Part shown: one piece after another, positions 1 through 8,593 of the stretch | Numbering within the stretch: the stretch's first letter is position 1 | How the letters are laid out: each line of letters starts with the position of its first letter | DNA from: CAZUCD01 sp964618855 | Lineage (GTDB): Bacteria; Sumerlaeota; Sumerlaeia; SLMS01; JANRJK01 | DNA: 25,312 nt | Direction of reading: 5' to 3' | NCBI GenBank assembly: GCA_964618855.1 | Contig: CAZUCD010000044.1 | Coordinates: 1 to 25,312 of the forward strand | Position numbers and translations under genes: made by a program | The notes under the pieces: generated by a model | What the model was told of the DNA's origin: nothing | The model's input: only the letters and a program-made list of their open reading frames with translations | Database searches by the model: none

Positions 1-1
1 G

Positions 2-997
2 CCGGAGACGCGCGGGGGAGTCTCGATCTACCCAAACGGCGTCTCAACGAGCCTGCCCGCCGAGGTGCAGGAGGAATTCCTCCGGACGATTCCCGGATTG
101 GAGCACGTCGAGCTCCTGCGGCACGGCTATGCGGTCGAGTACTCATTCGTGCCGCCGCACCAACTGCTGCACACCCTGGGGGCACGCTCCGTGGCGGGGC
201 TCTACCTCGCGGGGCAGATCAACGGGACATCAGGCTACGAGGAGGCGGCCGGGCAGGGCCTGGTGGCGGGAGCGAACGCGGCGCTCGCCGCCTTGGGGCG
301 GCAACCCATGATCCTGGGGCGCGACCAGGCGTACATCGGTGTCATGATCGATGACCTGCTGACGAAGGACCACCGCGAGCCCTACCGCCTGTTCACGAGC
401 CGGGCGGAGTACCGGGTCGTCCTGAGGTGCGACAACGCCGAGCGGCGCCTCTCGGCGCTCGCGTGCGCGCATGGACTGATCGCGCCGGAGGAGGCGGAGC
501 GTTGCGCTGCCGAGGAAGCCGCCGTGGATGCGCGCGTGCACCAGTGGCGCGGCGTGCGGGCAAAGTGGGAGGAGCCGGCCACGCCCGGGGAGGCGCCCAC
601 CGTCGCCCACCTGCTGACGCGCCCGGAGGTGACGCTGGACAGGTTGCTGGAGTCGATGCCCGAGCTATGGGAGGAAGGAGACCGACGGGCGTTTCTTGAA
701 CGTGTCGAGACGGAGATCAAGTACGAGGGCTACGCGCGGCTTCAGGAGCGGCAGATCGCGCGCGCCAGAGAGCAGGAGTCGGTGGGAATCCCGGATCGGC
801 TCGATCCGCTGGGCATAACGGCGCTGCGGAACGAGGCGCGGGCTGCGCTGGCGCGATTCCGCCCATGCACGCTCGGGCAGGCGGGCCGCCTCGCGGGGGT
901 GACACCGGCAGACGTGGCCGTCCTCGCCATCGAAGTGCACAAGCTGCGCAGGATGTCCCGAGCTCAGCCCCCGTCCGACACGGGAGAGAACACCTGA
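2..997 (+). CDS. mnmG: tRNA uridine-5-carboxymethylaminomethyl modification enzyme MnmG (GidA), 5'-truncated
   Basis: MnmG is the FAD-dependent partner of MnmE. Together they install the carboxymethylaminomethyl group on U34 of tRNAs in the cytoplasm. The reading frame is open from base 2, so the N-terminal FAD-binding half lies upstream of the window. What remains starts at the IYPNGVSTSLP segment and continues through the conserved AGQINGTSGYEEAAGQG block, the YIGVMIDDL segment and FTSRAEYR. It then enters the helical C-terminal domain that contacts tRNA and MnmE (IKYEGYARLQ, then a terminal block containing RMS). About 331 codons are present, roughly the last half of a typical ~620-residue protein. 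The stop TGA is at 995-997. Its 3' end overlaps the convergent SGNH gene by 34 bp. Identification is secure because several near-invariant family blocks are visible. Confidence 0.97.
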   Translation, partial: PETRGGVSIYPNGVSTSLPAEVQEEFLRTIPGLEHVELLRHGYAVEYSFVPPHQLLHTLGARSVAGLYLAGQINGTSGYEEAAGQGLVAGANAALAALGRQPMILGRDQAYIGVMIDDLLTKDHREPYRLFTSRAEYRVVLRCDNAERRLSALACAHGLIAPEEAERCAAEEAAVDARVHQWRGVRAKWEEPATPGEAPTVAHLLTRPEVTLDRLLESMPELWEEGDRRAFLERVETEIKYEGYARLQERQIARAREQESVGIPDRLDPLGITALRNEARAALARFRPCTLGQAGRLAGVTPADVAVLAIEVHKLRRMSRAQPPSDTGENT

Positions 998-2043
998 CTG
1001 CCGCGGCGCACCGGCATCGCATCATCGCCGACATCCGCCGCAGGTTCGGCGTAGTACCTCAAGTCGTCCCTGAGCATCCTGCCGATCCGGTCCCCCGCGA
1101 TGCTGGACATCTTGAGCGCGCCGCGCGCATTCAGGTGCGTCGGGTCGAAGAAGTCCTCGTCCGGGAACTTGAGCGCAGTGAAATCCGCGAACCGCTGCCC
1201 GTGACGGGAGGCGATGCCGCGCACGATCGACGCGATGTTGTCAAATCGCCACTCCCCCTCGAACGCCTCCTGCACGGAGGGCTTGTAGGGCATCATCGTC
1301 CAGACTACGTCCACGTCGCGTTCCTGGCACCACTTGGCGATGTCCTCGAGGAGGGCGGGGTCGATGTCCCACTCGCGGAAGGGGGCGATGGTGCCGGAGA
1401 GCTGCTCGTCGATGGGGGATGACAGCGGCATGACGAGGGTCCTGTTCCAGCCCGCCGCGGTGGTCTCGGCGTCGAACACGATGGTCGCCTCATTGTCCTC
1501 GGCCTTCCATCGGCGTAGCTGATCGCGGTACCTGAAGAGTGCCGAGTGGTCGCGGAGCCACATGTCCACACCGTAAGTTCCGAGGGTTTCCTGGATCTTA
1601 GGCATGCGGCCGGGCCTGAGGATGCCGGGCTCGATGTTGATGATCACGGTCTCGAACTTCCAATGCCGCCGGTACCAATCGAGGAAGAAGCGGTTGTCGG
1701 ACAGACGGGTGCCGTACAGCGCCGCGTTGAAGGTGGAGTGCTCCTTGCCTGTGTGGCGCAGGAGCTCCTGGTCGATGAGCGTCGGGTCGAGGTTGGTGTC
1801 GGCGCAGGAGCTGCCGAGAATGAGCACGCCCCGCCCCTTCGCCGAGGGGAGGAAGGAGTGCAGGAATGCCTCCCGCTTCTCGTCCATGTAGATGAGGCCG
1901 GTCTTCACGGGCCTCGCAAAAAGGCGCGCACCATCGAGCGCACGCAGAACGACCTCGGCCGCGACCGGTACGGCGAGCGCGAGCAGGAAGGGCGCAAACG
2001 CGGAGAGGATGCGCCTAGAACTGGAAGTAGATGAAGGGCTCAC
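964..2043 (-). CDS. SGNH/GDSL-like hydrolase fold protein, putative O-acetyltransferase partner (AlgJ/AlgX-like role)
   Basis: This 359-residue protein has an N-terminal hydrophobic segment (residues 11-30), fitting a signal anchor or signal peptide. A GSS triad at 77-79 in LILGSSCADTN matches SGNH block I with its nucleophile serine. A DPTH motif at 300-303 matches block V with catalytic Asp and His. The family includes acyltransferases and esterases that act on cell-surface sugars. It follows the MBOAT gene directly, overlapping its 3' end by 29 bp, so the pair is probably co-translated. In the alginate-type pathway an AlgI-like MBOAT moves acetyl groups across the membrane and a periplasmic SGNH protein transfers them to polysaccharide; that role is inferred from the pairing. 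The start is GTG at 2043, the only one that keeps the whole hydrophobic segment. A plain esterase is the main alternative. Confidence 0.8.
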   Translation of the reverse strand: MSPSSTSSSRRILSAFAPFLLALAVPVAAEVVLRALDGARLFARPVKTGLIYMDEKREAFLHSFLPSAKGRGVLILGSSCADTNLDPTLIDQELLRHTGKEHSTFNAALYGTRLSDNRFFLDWYRRHWKFETVIINIEPGILRPGRMPKIQETLGTYGVDMWLRDHSALFRYRDQLRRWKAEDNEATIVFDAETTAAGWNRTLVMPLSSPIDEQLSGTIAPFREWDIDPALLEDIAKWCQERDVDVVWTMMPYKPSVQEAFEGEWRFDNIASIVRGIASRHGQRFADFTALKFPDEDFFDPTHLNARGALKMSSIAGDRIGRMLRDDLRYYAEPAADVGDDAMPVRRGSQVFSPVSDGG

Positions 2044-3463
2044 CGGCCTTGTCGCTCCAATAGATTGTCGCCGTGATCATGATCCCCATCGCGAGCGCCG
2101 CCAGCGCGCCCGGCCATGCCATGAAGAAGTCGTCGCGCTTTGTCCGGCGCTGCTCGACCTGGATGAAGAGCGTCACAGCGAGCCCGACGACGGCGGCCAC
2201 CAGCGCCGGCCACTCTGCGGATGGGAACTCGGGCCGCGCGAACACGCCACCAATGTGCGACAAGGCGAGATCGAGCGTCCGGTTCCGAAAGAACGAGAGC
2301 GAGAACGCGATCACATTGATGACATAAAGCCACAGTGCCAGGTTGAGGGCCCAGCCCTCCGGGATGCGCGGGATACGCTTCTTGACGAACCGGTTGAAGA
2401 GCCTCTCCAGCGACAGAAACGCCCCATGGTAGAAACCCCAAACGATGAATGCCCAGGTGGAACCGTGCCAGAAGCCGGCAATCGTCATAGTTGCGACGAG
2501 GGCGAAGTGGATCGGCAGCTCGCCCCGGCGCTTCCCCTTGAGGGGGGCGTACAGGTAGTCGCGGAACCACGAGGAGAGCGATATGTGCCAGCGCTTCCAG
2601 AAGTCCGTCATGTTCGTGACGAGGTAGGGCTGCTCGAAGTTCTTCATCAGGTCGATGCCGAAGAACCTCGTCACTCCCCGTGCGATGTCCGTGTAGCCGC
2701 TGAAGTCCATGTAGATCTGGACGGTGAAAAGGTAGAGGCCGAGCAGCAGGAGCAGTGACGGAACGGTGTCCCCCGCGCCATGCGCCTGTGCGTGCATCCC
2801 GAAAATGTGATCGGCCTGGCGCGACACGATGCTCGCCATTGCGACCTTCTTGAAGAATCCGAGCACCATGAGCGCCAGCCCCTCGCGCACGTCCTCGATG
2901 GACACGGCCCGCGGGGAGCGGAGCTGCGGCAGCAGCCGGGTCGATCGCTCGATGGGCCCCGCCACCAATTGGGGGAAGTACACAACGTACAGGGCGTAGA
3001 GGAAGAAGTCGTGCTCGGCCCTGATGTGCTTTCGGTAGACGTCGATGGTGTAGGAGAGGCTCTGAAAGGTATAGAACGAGATGCCGAGGGGCAGGATGAC
3101 CTTCGCCGCATAGCCGGTCGCGTCGAGGCCGAACAGCTTCGTGACGGGATCAACAATGTCGGCGAAGAAGCCAGCGTACTTGAAGAACGCGAGCACGGCG
3201 AGGTTGGCGATGACGCTGAACGTGATCCAGCTATGGGCGCCGCGTTCGTCACCGGCGTCGTGCCGCTTCTGAATCAGGATTCCCGCAGTGTAGTCGAGCG
3301 CGGTCGTGAAGAGCAGCAGCCACAGGAAGTGCCAGTCCCACCAGCCGTAGAAGAAGTAGCTCGCGGCGAGGAGGTGGTAGCGGCGGTACTTCTGGGGGCA
3401 GAGGACCCACGCGATCAGGATGATCGGAAGGAAGAAGACGAATTCCCAACTGGTGAAGACCAT
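2015..3463 (-). CDS. MBOAT-family membrane O-acyltransferase (AlgI-like)
   Basis: This is a 482-residue polytopic membrane protein, close to the usual AlgI/DltB-like length. It starts with the typical block containing FTSWEFVFFLP and YFFYGWWDW. Conserved MBOAT landmarks follow: a PLGISFYTFQSLSY block near residues 125-138, FPQLVAGPIER near 163-173, FSGYTDIARG at 254-263, DFWKRWHISLSSWF from 287, and GFWHG at 330-334, whose His333 corresponds to the family's catalytic histidine. The enzyme is expected to pass acetyl groups across the inner membrane to an extracytoplasmic acceptor such as an exopolysaccharide. The start codon has a GGAG sequence nine bases upstream. It is the first gene of a two-gene unit with the SGNH gene. 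The modified polymer cannot be told from this window because no polymerase or export gene is nearby. Confidence 0.93.
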   Translation of the reverse strand: MVFTSWEFVFFLPIILIAWVLCPQKYRRYHLLAASYFFYGWWDWHFLWLLLFTTALDYTAGILIQKRHDAGDERGAHSWITFSVIANLAVLAFFKYAGFFADIVDPVTKLFGLDATGYAAKVILPLGISFYTFQSLSYTIDVYRKHIRAEHDFFLYALYVVYFPQLVAGPIERSTRLLPQLRSPRAVSIEDVREGLALMVLGFFKKVAMASIVSRQADHIFGMHAQAHGAGDTVPSLLLLLGLYLFTVQIYMDFSGYTDIARGVTRFFGIDLMKNFEQPYLVTNMTDFWKRWHISLSSWFRDYLYAPLKGKRRGELPIHFALVATMTIAGFWHGSTWAFIVWGFYHGAFLSLERLFNRFVKKRIPRIPEGWALNLALWLYVINVIAFSLSFFRNRTLDLALSHIGGVFARPEFPSAEWPALVAAVVGLAVTLFIQVEQRRTKRDDFFMAWPGALAALAMGIMITATIYWSDKAGEPFIYFQF

Positions 3464-3757
3464 CGAGCCTGACTCCCCGCAGGATGCAGCCGCGGGCGGA
3501 AGTGCTCAAACCGTGCCAAGGGCACCGCCGGGCCGCGGAGCCGCAAGGGCGAAGAATTCCCCGGATTTTCCGGTGATCGGCGCACGGGTGCCATCCCGGC
3601 GTTGGGCGGCAGGCTGCGCGACGCGTTGCGCGGGCGGGCTCCAATCGCATCCCTGCAACATCCGCGGAATGAATCGGCAGGCTCACGCGAATCCGAGTGA
3701 CACCGCGTACCCCGCCGCGCTGACGATTCGCCCAACGGAGACGATCGATCCCAGCCC
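3464..3757. promoter_or_regulatory. Divergent intergenic region between MBOAT and moxR genes
   Basis: This 294-bp spacer separates two divergently transcribed genes, so it must hold both promoters. I see no convincing -35/-10 pair on either strand, only GC-rich sequence and a small CCGGA/TCCGG hairpin near 3561-3573. No supported ORF occupies it. Confidence 0.4.
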
Positions 3758-4717
3758 ATGAGCGAAGCACCCCAGTCCCCCGCCCAGAGGCTTCTCGGCA
3801 ATGTCGGCACCATCATCGTAGGGAAGAGCGCGATCGTGCGCTCGGCGGTGGCGGCGCTGCTGGCGGGTGGACACGTCCTTCTCGAGGACATCCCGGGCAC
3901 CGGCAAGACGATGCTAGCGCGGGCCGTGGCGAAGTCGCTGGGCGCCGACTTCCACCGCGTCCAGTTCACGCCCGACCTGCTCCCGTCCGACTTGACGGGC
4001 GTTTCCGTCTACAACCAGCGCAGCCAGGAGTTCGAGTTCCGCCCGGGGCCCGTGTTCACGAACGTGCTCCTTGCCGATGAGCTGAACCGGGCCACGCCGC
4101 GCACGCAGTCCGCGCTGCTGGAGGCCATGGAGGAGCACACGGTCTCGGTCGACGGCACGACGCACCCCCTTCCGAATCCATTCTTCACCATCGCGACCCA
4201 GAACCCCATCGAACAGCACGGGGTCTACGCGCTGCCGGAGGCGCAGCTCGACAGGTTTCTCGCGCGCCTTCGCCTCGGGTATGTCACGCCGCGGGAGGAA
4301 CTGCGCATTGTGGAGGCGCAGCGCTCGGCCCACCCCATCGATGCGCTCTCGGCCGTGGTAACCCAGGAGGAACTCATCGAGGAGCAGCACCTGATCCGCA
4401 CCGAGGTCGTGGTGGAACCCAACGTGGCGGACTACATCGTGCGCGTCGTTGGGGCGACACGCACGCACAAGGACGTCCTCCTAGGCGGCAGTACGCGCGC
4501 GTCGCTCGGCCTCTACCGGATCTGCCAGGCCCTGGCCTGGATCATGGGCAGGCGCTTCGTCACGCCCGACCACGTGAAGGAGATGGCGCCGGTTGTGCTC
4601 TGCCATCGGCTCCTGCTGAGGCCGCAGGCGCGCCTCGGCGGCATGCTGCCCGAACAGGTGGTGACCGAGGTGCTTGGCGAAGTCGAAGTGCCGGTGGTCC
4701 GCGTCCGCGCGGACTAG
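3758..4717 (+). CDS. MoxR-family AAA+ ATPase
   Basis: This 319-residue protein is full length for a MoxR ATPase. The Walker A motif DIPGTGKT is at residues 44-51, Walker B LLADE at 104-108 followed by LNRATPRTQ, and sensor-1 Asn149 sits in IATQNP. DRFL follows (165-168), with Arg166 the likely arginine-finger region. A C-terminal lid ends in VVRVRAD. MoxR ATPases act as chaperone-like remodelers that usually work with a DUF58 and a von Willebrand A protein encoded next door. No such partner is adjacent here: the upstream gene is divergent and the downstream gene is convergent. The gene therefore appears to be monocistronic. Its stop codon overlaps the stop of the convergent lipocalin-like gene in one CTAG. 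The family call is secure; the client process is unknown. Confidence 0.94.
   Translation: MSEAPQSPAQRLLGNVGTIIVGKSAIVRSAVAALLAGGHVLLEDIPGTGKTMLARAVAKSLGADFHRVQFTPDLLPSDLTGVSVYNQRSQEFEFRPGPVFTNVLLADELNRATPRTQSALLEAMEEHTVSVDGTTHPLPNPFFTIATQNPIEQHGVYALPEAQLDRFLARLRLGYVTPREELRIVEAQRSAHPIDALSAVVTQEELIEEQHLIRTEVVVEPNVADYIVRVVGATRTHKDVLLGGSTRASLGLYRICQALAWIMGRRFVTPDHVKEMAPVVLCHRLLLRPQARLGGMLPEQVVTEVLGEVEVPVVRVRAD
4714..4717. other. Shared CTAG: overlapping convergent stop codons
   Basis: The palindrome CTAG supplies TAG to the moxR gene on the plus strand (4715-4717) and TAG to the lipocalin-like gene on the minus strand (4716-4714). The two convergent genes therefore end inside one another with no room for an intergenic terminator. 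Confidence 0.95.
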
Positions 4718-5847
4718 CGACTCGGGCCCGTCATCCGACCCTGCTGGGAGCCCAACTGGGTGAAGGGCGATCCGTACCCCACGAGTTCGACGTATCCCTT
4801 CGCCGTCGTCTCGACCCCGCGCAGCCTCCCGCGCGCGCGAACCGCGCCCTCCCAGTACGTCGTCCGCGTCGTCCGCCGCGTGTCCATCTCCTGTTCCGGG
4901 AAGAGCGGCTCGACGATCAGGTCCGTCGCACCCTCATCCGCGACGACGTGCCAGCCCATGGGATAATCGATCCCGGTAGCAGGGCTCCGCCAAGACCCCG
5001 TCGGCACGAACTTGAAGGAGTCGCCGGGGACCTCCGTGGCCGCCCCATCCCGGGCGACATGGGTACCACTGGCGTTCGGATCATGCGTTCCATCCCGGCG
5101 GCGGATGCGGTAGAGCATCAACTCCTCGCCCGTGGAGAACTGCAGCGCGAGCCAGTCCCAGCCGACTTCGTCATCGCCGAGCGCGTCACTGCTGAACTCC
5201 TGGTCCATCCATGAGAGTCCCTCGACCTCGTACTTCTTGCCTTCTAGCTCGATGGTGCCCCGAGTCCGCAGCCTCGTCAGGCTGTAGTAGTGCGAGGCTT
5301 GGCCGGGCCGCCCGGTCTTTGTGTGAACCCCGTCCCTTCCATGCAGAACAGGAGGCTTTTCCGGCACGAGCGAAAGCCGAATGGAGCCGCTGGGTTCCGA
5401 GGCGTGGATGCTGATCGTGCCATTGTCCGCGATTGCCGCGCGCCAGTTGTGAAGTCGGACGTCGAGGGTGCGGGAGGAGGCGGATCCGTTTCCGAGCGCT
5501 TCCCTGCCGGTGCGCTCCCAATGGCGGTGGAGCCCGCGCTCCGCATCCGAGATCGCAAAGTGGCCGATGAAACACTCCCCGGCGGCGAGGGGGGAGGCCG
5601 GCAGCGCCGGATCCCCCAACGGGGCCAGCCGGTTGCGGAAGATCGTCAGCTCATAGCCGAATTCAGCACCGTCGCTCGCGGCAACATTGCCGGTGAAGTA
5701 CCACCACTCCGTGCGAAACTCGGGATGGGCGCCGTGGTCGCGGGGAAACTCGAAGTTGAACCCCGGCTCGGCACGCCGGTACGCGGGCTCCCCGGCGGGG
5801 AGGGCCTGCACTGCAACAAGGGCGAGGATGGCAAGCAGGCGCCGCAT
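4714..5847 (-). CDS. Secreted lipocalin-like AttH/CrtC-family protein
   Basis: This 377-residue protein begins with a signal peptide (MRRLLAILALVAVQALPAG), so it is exported. The EWWYFTGNV block near residue 47, a W-M-D-Q-E-F segment in the middle (LSWMDQEFSSDALG) and DWLALQFSTGEELM are hallmarks of the family that includes AttH of the AttEFGH transporter and the CrtC hydroxyneurosporene synthase fold. It is the last gene of an operon with an ABC ATPase and an FtsX-like permease, the AttEFGH arrangement, so a periplasmic role with that transporter is likely; the substrate is unknown. Its start lies inside the duplicated sequence that precedes the N gap. In the true genome the permease stop is one base upstream (TGA-C-ATG), as seen in the second copy at 6000-6006. 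The carotenoid-hydratase function is less likely because no carotenoid genes are nearby. Confidence 0.88.
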   Translation of the reverse strand: MRRLLAILALVAVQALPAGEPAYRRAEPGFNFEFPRDHGAHPEFRTEWWYFTGNVAASDGAEFGYELTIFRNRLAPLGDPALPASPLAAGECFIGHFAISDAERGLHRHWERTGREALGNGSASSRTLDVRLHNWRAAIADNGTISIHASEPSGSIRLSLVPEKPPVLHGRDGVHTKTGRPGQASHYYSLTRLRTRGTIELEGKKYEVEGLSWMDQEFSSDALGDDEVGWDWLALQFSTGEELMLYRIRRRDGTHDPNASGTHVARDGAATEVPGDSFKFVPTGSWRSPATGIDYPMGWHVVADEGATDLIVEPLFPEQEMDTRRTTRTTYWEGAVRARGRLRGVETTAKGYVELVGYGSPFTQLGSQQGRMTGPSR

Positions 5848-5873
5848 GTCAGCCCACCAGCGTCCGTGTGCGG
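5819..5873. repeat. 55-bp direct repeat, copy 1 (assembly overlap)
   Basis: These 55 bases are identical to 5974-6028 and directly abut the run of 100 N. They cover the start of the lipocalin-like gene and the end of the permease gene. The copy is best read as the unmerged overlap of two contigs, not as a biological repeat. Confidence 0.95.
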
Positions 5874-5973
5874 NNNNNNNNNNNNNNNNNNNNNNNNNNN
5901 NNNNNNNNNNNNNNNNNNNNNNNNNNNNNNNNNNNNNNNNNNNNNNNNNNNNNNNNNNNNNNNNNNNNNNNNN
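5874..5973. other. Assembly gap of 100 N, probably artefactual
   Basis: Exactly 100 N bases lie between two identical 55-bp copies. Removing the N run and one copy joins the permease gene and the lipocalin-like gene in the same TGA-C-ATG junction seen between the ATPase and permease genes. The gap therefore probably hides no sequence. Confidence 0.9.
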
Positions 5974-6028
5974 AGGGCGAGGATGGCAAGCAGGCGCCGC
6001 ATGTCAGCCCACCAGCGTCCGTGTGCGG
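5974..6028. repeat. 55-bp direct repeat, copy 2 (assembly overlap)
   Basis: This is identical to 5819-5873. It carries a second copy of the lipocalin-like start codon (ATG at 6002-6000, minus strand) followed by only nine more codons before the Ns. That duplicate start is not a separate gene. Confidence 0.95.
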
Positions 6029-8592
6029 TCGGGGGAGGTGCGCACGGCCTCCCGCGATGCCATGAGACCCGCGGCGAGGGTCCCGGCGAAGACGATAACG
6101 GCGACCTGTGCCATGGCGGGCAGGTCCAGGCGGAACCGAATCGTCCAACCAAAGCTCTGCAGCATGATGACCTTGGTGAGAATCCACGAGAGGACGATGC
6201 CCGCCCCCGTGCCGAGCACGACGCCGGTCGTGCCGAGCAAGCCAGCCTCCACCACCACGATGCGGGCGATTCTCCTGCGCGTGGCCCCGAGGCAGCGAAG
6301 GGTAATGGTCTCATGCCTCCGGTCTATGATCTGCGCAAGCAGCGTCGTCGAGACGCCCAGCACCGCGACGAGTAGGGCAATAGCCTGTATCGCCTGGGTG
6401 ACGCGAAACGTGCGGTCAAAGGCGCCGATCGCGTACTCGCGCAACTCACGGTTCCCCCGGATGGCGAGGCCGGGTGTGCCGGGAATCTCCGCGGCGAGCC
6501 TGTTCAGCCCGGCGCGGACCTCCGCCGGATCCGCCCCCTTCGCGAGCCACAGCGAAACGCTGTCCACGAGGGAGTCCTTGAAGTACTCGTCGTAAAGGGA
6601 GCGGTCCATCACGATGAATCCCTGTTCGGTGCTGTAGTCGAAGTAGATGGCGGCGATGCGGTGCTCGCGCGGCCCCAGGGACGTTGGTATGGTGACCGTC
6701 GCGCCCTCGCCGACCCCGTGCTTCCTGGCGAAGGCCTCGCTGACGATCACTTCCCTGTTGGTGCGCGCCCGCGAGAGAATCTCCACCGGATCGCGGCCGG
6801 ATGCATCGAGGTCGCGGAACCGGGCCCTGTCGAAGCGACCCGCGGCCAGCCATGCCTCGCGATCGCCGAGGACGATCCGCCTTGCGCGGAAGTAGTCCGC
6901 CGACTCGACGCCCGGCAGGCGCGACGCGCGTTCGGCAAACTCCAGCGGAAGAGGGGATGGCGCATCCGTGAACTCCGTCGTGGCGGAGCCCACGAACAGG
7001 TCCGCCTGCAGAACCTGGTCCATCCAACCGAGCACGGTGGAACGGAACGAGGAAACCATGACGACGACTGCGATGCACATCGCGAGGCTGACCAGGAGCC
7101 CTGCCACGGCGGGGACGGCCCGCGAGATGGAACCCCGCAGGCCCGAGAATGCGAGGAGCCCCTCGGTTCCGAGGGCCTTGTGGACGAGCGACCCGGGGAG
7201 CCTGAGCAGGAGCGCCAGCAGCGGACGGCTCCACGCCACGAATGCGGCCACGGCGAACGCGCCCGAGAGGTAGCCCTCGAAGGGGATGCCCTGGCGGCCC
7301 GCGCGGGTCGAAAGCGCGGCCGACGCGAGGGCGCAAATCGCGCCCAACGCGACCCGCGCGCCGTCACCGAGCGCACGCGCGGGGCCGCCACCACGCCGCA
7401 TCGTGTTCGACGGGGGCGTTGACGCAGCCTCCCGTGCGGGCGGCACCGATGCGAGGACTCCCGCCGCCACGCCAAAGCAAACGGCGCCCACCAGGACCAA
7501 TGGCGGGTAGTCGAGTGACTCGGGCCGCATCTCCACGAAGTTGATGGAAATCGCATCCGACATGGGGGCGAGGATGAGGCGCGCCAGAAGCACCCCGAGC
7601 GCCACGCCCGCGATGCCGCCGACGAGGCCGAGCAGGGCACCCTCCGCGACGAACACGCGTGCGACCACGGGGGAGCCAAGGCCCAGCGCCCGCAGAGTCC
7701 CGATCGCACCGCGCCGCCGGACGACCGCGATTCCTATCGCATTGTAGATGAGGAACGCCCCAACAAGCACGGATACGTGTCCCAGTGCGGCAAGGTTGAA
7801 TCGAAACGCCTCCAGCATCCCCTGGACGCGGCGTGACCGGGACTCCGGCCGCTCCACGAGCGCATCCCCCGGCAGCCTGGAACGGAGGAGCTCCTCGACC
7901 CGTGCAGGGGACACACCCCCGCCGACGACGACATCCACGCGATCCAGCATGCCGCCGCGCCGAAGCCACTCGTCCGCCACGCCCAGATCCACCAGGAGCA
8001 TGTTGCCATCGTATGCGTCCCGAAGGTCCCCGCCCGACAGCACGCCCGCGGCGCGGACACGGCGAAGCGAACCTCCGACCGCAACGTCGAACTCGTCCCC
8101 CGGTTCCAACCCGTGACGACGGGCGAAGGCGGCCGTCACCACCGGGGCGTCGGGCCGGGCGATGAACTCCGCGTAGGACATGCCGGGAGCAGCCTCGAAC
8201 TGCATGTCCCGAACGGAGGCGCCGGCATCCTCCGTCGTGAACAGGAAGTCCGAGCCCACAACAAGCATCGTGACCGCCGGTCCCTTTGCGGGGGTGAACC
8301 GCGCCTCTCCGGTTATCAATGGTGAGGCCGATGCGACGCCGGGAGTCGAGGCGATGACGGACAGCACTTCCGGGCGGAGGCCCGAGCCGTTTCCGCGAAC
8401 GGTGATCTGTGCCCGTCCGGCGACTTCGTCCATCGTGCGGCGAAAGCTCGCCACGGCGGACTCGTTCGCCAGGTCGATCGCCACAAGAACGGCGACGCCC
8501 AGGGCGACACCCAGCACCGTGAGGAGCGTCCTGCCCTTTTCGCGCGCAAGATAGGCGGCGACGAGCGCGCGGAAGGCAGCGGTGAACCCCAT
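6004..8592 (-). CDS. ABC transporter permease, double FtsX-like domain protein
   Basis: This 862-residue integral membrane protein has the MacB/LolC/FtsX architecture duplicated. The first half has a TM helix at about 20-40 (TLLTVLGVALGVAVLVAIDL), a large extracytoplasmic domain, then a helix bundle around residues 265-395. The second half begins with the helix in AVAGLLVSLAMCIAVVVMVSS, has another soluble domain, and ends with three helices. Such permeases do not import small solutes; they couple ATP hydrolysis to movement of lipids, lipoproteins or other envelope molecules. The gene lies between its ATPase (one base between stop and start) and a secreted AttH-like protein, so the three probably form one complex or pathway. 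Its 3' end lies in the assembly duplication at 5974-6028 but is complete. Substrate unknown. Confidence 0.92.
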   Translation of the reverse strand: MGFTAAFRALVAAYLAREKGRTLLTVLGVALGVAVLVAIDLANESAVASFRRTMDEVAGRAQITVRGNGSGLRPEVLSVIASTPGVASASPLITGEARFTPAKGPAVTMLVVGSDFLFTTEDAGASVRDMQFEAAPGMSYAEFIARPDAPVVTAAFARRHGLEPGDEFDVAVGGSLRRVRAAGVLSGGDLRDAYDGNMLLVDLGVADEWLRRGGMLDRVDVVVGGGVSPARVEELLRSRLPGDALVERPESRSRRVQGMLEAFRFNLAALGHVSVLVGAFLIYNAIGIAVVRRRGAIGTLRALGLGSPVVARVFVAEGALLGLVGGIAGVALGVLLARLILAPMSDAISINFVEMRPESLDYPPLVLVGAVCFGVAAGVLASVPPAREAASTPPSNTMRRGGGPARALGDGARVALGAICALASAALSTRAGRQGIPFEGYLSGAFAVAAFVAWSRPLLALLLRLPGSLVHKALGTEGLLAFSGLRGSISRAVPAVAGLLVSLAMCIAVVVMVSSFRSTVLGWMDQVLQADLFVGSATTEFTDAPSPLPLEFAERASRLPGVESADYFRARRIVLGDREAWLAAGRFDRARFRDLDASGRDPVEILSRARTNREVIVSEAFARKHGVGEGATVTIPTSLGPREHRIAAIYFDYSTEQGFIVMDRSLYDEYFKDSLVDSVSLWLAKGADPAEVRAGLNRLAAEIPGTPGLAIRGNRELREYAIGAFDRTFRVTQAIQAIALLVAVLGVSTTLLAQIIDRRHETITLRCLGATRRRIARIVVVEAGLLGTTGVVLGTGAGIVLSWILTKVIMLQSFGWTIRFRLDLPAMAQVAVIVFAGTLAAGLMASREAVRTSPDRTRTLVG

Positions 8593-8593
8593 G

